NCBI GenBank assembly: GCA_013368315.1
Contig: JAACJM010000124.1
Span: forward strand, 1-64,000
Reading direction: 5' to 3'
Source of the DNA: Tetrapyrgos nigripes
Taxonomy: Eukaryota; Basidiomycota; Agaricomycetes; Agaricales; Campanellaceae
Length of the DNA stretch: 64,000 nt
Below, piece by piece: positions 59,643-64,000 of the stretch (positions are counted from its first letter, which is position 1; each line of letters opens with the position of its first letter). The notes below the pieces were generated by a model. That model did not search any database. It saw only the letters and a list, made by a program, of their open reading frames with translations, and had not been told where the DNA came from. A program made the position numbers and the translations under genes.

Positions 59643-59963
59643 TTTTGCATGAACAAATCTTCTGTTAACGGATAAAAGATGCTTAGGGGTCATGTAAGAT
59701 GACCTACAGCAGATTGTATAGAAATGGAAGTCACTCTGCAACTGCAAAGTGATTACCATATTCCGTTGCCAGAGTCCACAGACATTTCTGTCATACAGAC
59801 TCCTCAGAATGTTTCCTCACAGACCTCTCAGATGTTTCAGTGTACAGATGTATTTCTCTCAGACATCAGACTCTACAGATAGTCCACTACAGACAAGAGA
59901 CTTCTCAGACTCAAATTCTCAGACGCCAGATGCCTCAGAAAATGTTGCAGTTTTACTGATGTA

Positions 59964-60087
59964 GGGAGCTAACTCAACGATCTCTCTTTCCAGATTTCAT
60001 ATGGAAGGAACCGTCACGATCATCATTGAGCTATGCGTTGTTAGTCTGAGAGTTACCCGGCAGAAGTAGACAATCACACACCGATGT
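59964..60087. other. Short spacer between the Plavaka element and DUF6534 gene 3
   Basis: No feature. The element inserted about 120 bp past the stop codon of DUF6534 gene 3. Confidence 0.5.
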
Positions 60088-61575
60088 CTAGTAATTCCCT
60101 TGCAATGGTGCTGAAGCTGCCGGGAATCTCGTATCATTAGGATGTTCGCCGGATACATTGGTCTGCTGCAAAACACTGATGTTGAGTGAATGAACTTCTG
60201 TCCCCTCGTGTGATCGGGTGGCTTGTCTTCCATTGAGATTTGCTAAAAGACTGATGGTATATCTATGGGATGGTTGTATCGACAAATTTGTGAGCTGAAA
60301 CAACGTACAACTTTTGCAGACAGAAACCACGTCAGAAGTGCAGACACATTCTTCAGAAAGAGACACTCACGGCGCACCATAGTATGTTAAGTATGGGAAA
60401 ATATTGAAGAAAGCTAGGGTGACCCCAGCAATGATACAGGTAAGACTCCCAGTTCTAATGGCGTTTAGGATTAGTCGATTGAGTAGAGTCTCCGTCACGG
60501 TCTTCTGGAACCTGAACACCTTTTTTTTGGTCCTATACAGCTACCGTACGAAGATCCAGTTCAGTATGCTCGTTCTGTAAATAACTTCACCCAGCGACTC
60601 ACGATCCACGACATCGTAAGAGCTATAAGCATATCGGCTACAAAGCTACTTATCAACCACGCCTTTCAAGGAGCGCGTTAGTACGACCTAAGCGAATGAG
60701 TCGAGATTAACACTACCTGGAAAAAGGAGCAGTTCTTTGCGACTGTTTCCTCCGTTCTGACTTTAAGAGCACGGGAACCACCAGTGAGCGCCATCACGCT
60801 TTGACCCAAGGAGATCTTGATTTTCCATTTAACAATTCAAAGGTCAGAAAGTTCACCGGGAGATCCAAATGTGCATACCAGTCCTATCAGTGCTACTATG
60901 GGAAGAATGAACCGTTCCTTTGAGAACCACCAGATCCGCAAAATGTAGAACAATTGAACAATAAGAGATACTGGTTTAGATTCGGATGGAAAGAGTTAAC
61001 ATCTATCAAGCTCAGCTTAACACAAAACAACACACCAATTCCAGTGAGAATGGCTATGGCGGCAGCTTCCCAAGGTATGATGGAAAATCCTTCTGGATGA
61101 CCCGAAATCTCTACCAAGTAGTACCGTGTATCCATTGTGACGATTATCCAGTGAACGATTTCCAGCGCAAAGAGGACGGCCACTAAAGCAGACTGGTCAG
61201 TATTGTGGCGAATATAGTAGAGAAAGCGCTCCTGACCGAGGAGTTTAATGTAGCTCATGTCATTGGGAAAATTTTTATGATAATTGATTAGTAGATGATT
61301 AGAAGGATACCCATGGTGAGAGGTACCTGGACGGTCAATGGACGCTAGTGGAAACTTACAAACTTGTTGGATTAATATACCCATGAACAACCAATTTATA
61401 GCATTAGATACAAACTATAGAACATGCTGTACACGACGACTAACTCACCAAAGGCCCTGTAATCACAGATATAAAGCTGAGCAGATTTCCATTACAAGTG
61501 TATGGCTTTGACTCACGAAGTAGCTACAAAGTCTGGTCGTAAAGTGAGGGGAGTAGCTGCGCTGTCTTCAGCCAT
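60088..61575 (-). CDS. DUF6534-type seven-helix membrane protein 3
   Basis: Starts MAEDSAATPLTLRPDFVAT at 61575. Later exons read AINWLFMGILIQQV, NYHKNFPNDMSYIKLL, SALVAVLFALEIVHWIIVTM, EAAAIAILTGIVSLIVQLFY, RIWWFSKERFILPIVALIGL, AWLISSFVADMLIALTMSW, TVTETLLNRLILNAIRTGSL, LTYYGAP, and SLLANLNGRQATRSHEG, with TAA at 60088. The order is that of DUF6534 proteins. The first two junctions (61516 and about 61450) do not join in phase with canonical sites, and 15 extra residues (GQERFLYYIRHNTDQ) interrupt helix 2, so some boundaries are unsure. Its function is unknown. Confidence 0.7.
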
Positions 61576-61909
61576 GCTAGGACAGGAATGAGTGGTTAGC
61601 CATCAGTAACTGGGTACATCAACGAATTATATAACCCTACATCCCTACAGTCTTGTGGTGGCGTCGAACTCGAGACCCTCTCTATTCAGTGGGCACTAGA
61701 GTTCAGTATCACTGTCCATCATGATCTCGCAGCTGCTGTTCTCGAAAGTACATAAGTAGTGGATGGATACCATTCGATGGAAGCCTTTAGCAAATTTGAC
61801 AGTGATGATTGGTGCAGGAAAACTTTGACTCTGAGCATTGCAGTGTTCGGAACCAATCCTGAGCGCTTTGTAAATAGAAACATGCATATGCTGCTTGCTG
61901 GCCATTCAT

Positions 61910-62075
61910 TATGAGGCCTTTAGGCTGAGTTAACTTAGGTCGACCTCGCAAAGTTTCTATGGGTTCAGTCTCCCACCCCTTTTCATCCGGTCCGACCACC
62001 GAAATGTCTAGACTCGTTCTGGACCGGGTCCAATATTGTTGACGACAACCATGACATCATGCAAGCGTGTCGTCT
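61910..62075. repeat. Dispersed repeat family R1, copy 3
   Basis: ATGAGGCCTTTAGGCTGAGT, AACTTAGGTCGACCTCG, CTCCCACCCCTTTTCATC and CATGACATCATGCAAGCGTG match copies 1 and 2 (22552 and 22881). A matching far end (CGGCCTCGTAACTTGCCATG..GAAGCACC) lies at 63661-63700, so this copy may span 61910-63705. Confidence 0.65.
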
Positions 62076-62309
62076 TGCTCATCATCATTGATCATCATGT
62101 TTCCCCCCACCTCAAATGCCTTCCAGAAGCAAACCAGATCCAATGGGGAAAGTACATATATTGGTCAACAAGGACCTCAACCGCTAGAAATCGTCGCATT
62201 TGAAGAGATACCTAGAAGAAAAGGTCAGAAAAACTGAAACAGTGGCCTGGTGCGTGTATCCTTTTCTAAGTGCCTACATATAGTCAGTGATCCTTACAGG
62301 TGCATTCGA

Positions 62310-62600
62310 CTAGCCCATAGTTCTGACGGTACCGCCTCAGCTCCCCATGCCAACCTTGCAGCCCTCCGCTCCTTGCGTATCGTTCCACGTATGCTCGTTC
62401 CCTCTCCACCACTCTCTTTGGGGTCCAGTACCCCTCTCCCATTCTCATTGCTCCTCTAGGTCTCCAAAGTATCTTTGGTCGAGACCGTGAACTCGCCTCA
62501 ACGCGTGCAGCCGGTAACTACCTGTACCCTTCATCCGTTCTACCGCTTGCTCGAGGAGTTTTGAAACTGTCGCTAGAGCGAACGAACAGTTTGCTGCTCT
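62310..62600 (+). pseudogene. FMN-dependent 2-hydroxyacid dehydrogenase (lactate/glycolate oxidase-like), fragment
   Basis: The frame LRSLRIVPRMLVPSPP, then in another frame FGVQYPSPILIAPL, then LQSIFGRDRELASTRAAGN, matches the start of the FMN barrel of the lactate-oxidase/L-lactate dehydrogenase family (typical order: RIVPRML, then TTLFGVQYPSPILIAP, then Q..FH.D.E...ARAAA). Frames change and no intact barrel follows. The sequence after 62600 is unrelated or too decayed to align. Confidence 0.55.
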
Positions 62601-64000
62601 CAATTTGGAGGAACCAGCTAAAGGCGCCGTGTGGAATCTCAGTCTTGTTATTGACCTTCAACCCGGCACCGGTCCCAAATCAGATCAATTCAGATGGACA
62701 AGCTTGAGGCCGCTAACTGATACAATGTCTTCGCATTCTATGGAATCGACTTTGGTGGTTTATTATCTGGTATGTTTGTGAGCATCAATTCCCATTGTTT
62801 TTTGTTTTTTGTTTGTTTTCTAGCAGTCTCATCTCCGCCTAAGTTGATCTCGTTTTATCTTTCACTTTCCTTTTTGGGCGGACGAGCGTGAAAAGGGCTC
62901 TGGGAGAGTCACGCACGAATTTGAGTGAGGAATGATGGGGGCCGACGGTTGCACGCTGTCACTTCTGCTGATTCTCGACGTCTCGGAGGGCTAGTATGGC
63001 AATCATTGATACCCACGGCTAAGAGGTGTCTGGACATTTCGGTTGCTTTTTACAACGTTACATGTGGAGTTGTTTCGCCGGTTTGGGGGTGGAATGACTT
63101 GTTGGATGAGGTCAAGGAACAAGTAGTGAGGAGTATTCCTGTGATTGGTGTTTTAGCTTATCCCTGGTCTTCACCTACGTCAGGCGTTGTCACTGGTGTT
63201 CACGTTGGTTTCTCATGCCTCTATTGGAGGATGGGTGTCTTGATGGCTGGATTGGGCTTTGCGCTCTTCACTGGGGGATTGTGGTGTTGGCATGAAACTA
63301 GAGTTGAGTTGGATTTAGCCGTTGCGTTGGTGTCTACTAGCAACGTGTTAATGATCTTTAGATGTCGGCTTCGATTTTCTCCTCTTTTGTATCACTCTTT
63401 CTTTCTTTATCTTCACTTTTTTTCGTCACTGTAACCCTTCTTCCCTGTCTCAATGATCGTTTTATTTTTGACTCTCACTACCAACTTCGTTAGTCGATAG
63501 GCACGTCTTTCTTTTGTGTCGTATGTTTACGACCCGTGTGTCTATGCTCTGAATTGATGATTGGCTGCATGGCTTAGCACATATTTCGCTCATACTACTT
63601 TGTAGGTAGCTGCTATGTTGTCAATGCAAGAGTGAAATCTTGGTATGATTTTGCTGAGGACGGCCTCGTAACTTGCCATGTGAAGCACCTTTCCCCAGTA
63701 TCTTGAGTAATATACATACGTTCCCGCGAAAAGCATATGTCCAGACGGACCACTCAAGGATCAAGCTTGAACATACATTTAGTACTGTGGGCTCGAGTTC
63801 TTCTAACAATGTCAGTCCTTCACTGTTCCTTGAAGTTCTTTCGTTCCTGTCCAGATGCCATTTGGATAGCTACGAAGAGGAATTGGACGAATTTACGGAT
63901 TCGCCGTTGAATGACTCGGAGTCAGTTGTATAACGAAGTTCTTGCCAGCAATGAAGACAAAGAGGGAGTGGATACTATTAGATAGAAGTCGAAGCTCTGA
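62601..64000. other. Gene-poor right end
   Basis: An open frame of 169 codons (62925-63434, +) has a hydrophobic segment (LMAGLGFALFTGGLWCW) but no known family. A shorter one lies at 63673-63933. CGGCCTCGTAACTTGCC at 63661 is an R1 end. None can be called a gene with confidence. Confidence 0.3.

Larger units (their letters stand above)
53137..59961. mobile_element. Complete Plavaka-type element, dead
   Basis: The left end from 53137 reads CATCAGTAAAACTACACCAT. The right end inward from 59961 reads CATCAGTAAAACTGCAACAT. The inverted similarity reaches about 35 bp (TCTGAGGC(G/A)TCTGG). TA flanks both ends (53135-53136 and 59962-59963). Dense CAGACT/AGTCTG repeats lie inside both ends (53155-53345 and 59765-59945). 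Two divergent genes, 56019 leftward and 56206 rightward, share a promoter gap of under 200 bp. Length 6,825 bp. Confidence 0.85.

Noticed and set aside
61640..61705. GAGTTCGACGCCACC on the minus strand, box-B-like, with a box-A-like stretch upstream
   Set aside because: No cloverleaf forms. At best it is a tRNA-derived repeat fragment.
62925..63434. 169-codon open frame as a real gene
   Set aside because: No family, weak start context, and it lies in a possible long R1 repeat copy; left as unassigned.

Overview
The window looks like nuclear DNA of a mushroom-forming basidiomycete (Agaricomycetes). Genes are cut by many 40-65 base GT-AG introns. The recognisable proteins are typical of that group: DUF6534-type seven-helix membrane proteins, a Plavaka transposase, a Tnp2-type transposase, and a basidiomycete EF-hand/ZZ-finger protein. 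I used no database, so family names rest on remembered motifs.

Layout. 1-1591 is the 5' part of a Tnp2 (CACTA-like) transposase on the minus strand, followed by a short non-autonomous element (1869-3246) and a shattered P-type cation ATPase (about 3630-5390). Host genes follow: a secreted LPMO-like protein (5794-6797, 8 exons) and a DUF6534 membrane protein (8547-10688). 11022-19350 is a transposon-rich block: a CACTA-type element with TAA target duplication (11022-13053, holding a palindromic MITE), a dead Tc1/mariner element with TA duplication (15226-18416), and a second palindromic MITE (19172-19349). 19542-20842 (minus) encodes a HeLo/MLKL-like helical domain protein without a nucleotide-binding domain. 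22293-23290 holds repeats. 23306-26774 encodes a large serine-rich protein. 27034-32666 encodes a protein of about 1,575 residues with an N-terminal helical domain, an EF-hand and C-terminal zinc-binding regions. 32805-33417 (minus) is a partial seven-helix protein.

35890-43515 is a 7.6 kb nest of elements: a CATCA-ended element containing a minisatellite-bearing insertion, a DUF6570/Helitron-like ORF with stops, and a young hAT element inside that ORF with a perfect 8 bp target duplication. A second DUF6534 gene starts just beyond the nest (43599-45203), then a small single-pass membrane protein with a clear TATA box (45905-46480).

47390-48446 is a UbiA-type prenyltransferase and 50369-52441 (minus) a squalene-epoxidase-like flavoprotein monooxygenase. 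They converge and could serve a small terpenoid or meroterpenoid pathway, but no synthase or cyclase is visible. 53137-59961 is a whole but dead Plavaka element with two divergent genes. A third DUF6534 gene (60088-61575, minus) and a decayed FMN-dependent 2-hydroxyacid dehydrogenase (about 62310-62600) close the window.

Most older elements carry in-frame TGA or TAA codons that fit C-to-T changes of CGA or CAA, which suggests a RIP-like or methylation-driven mutation process. The hAT element lacks such stops.
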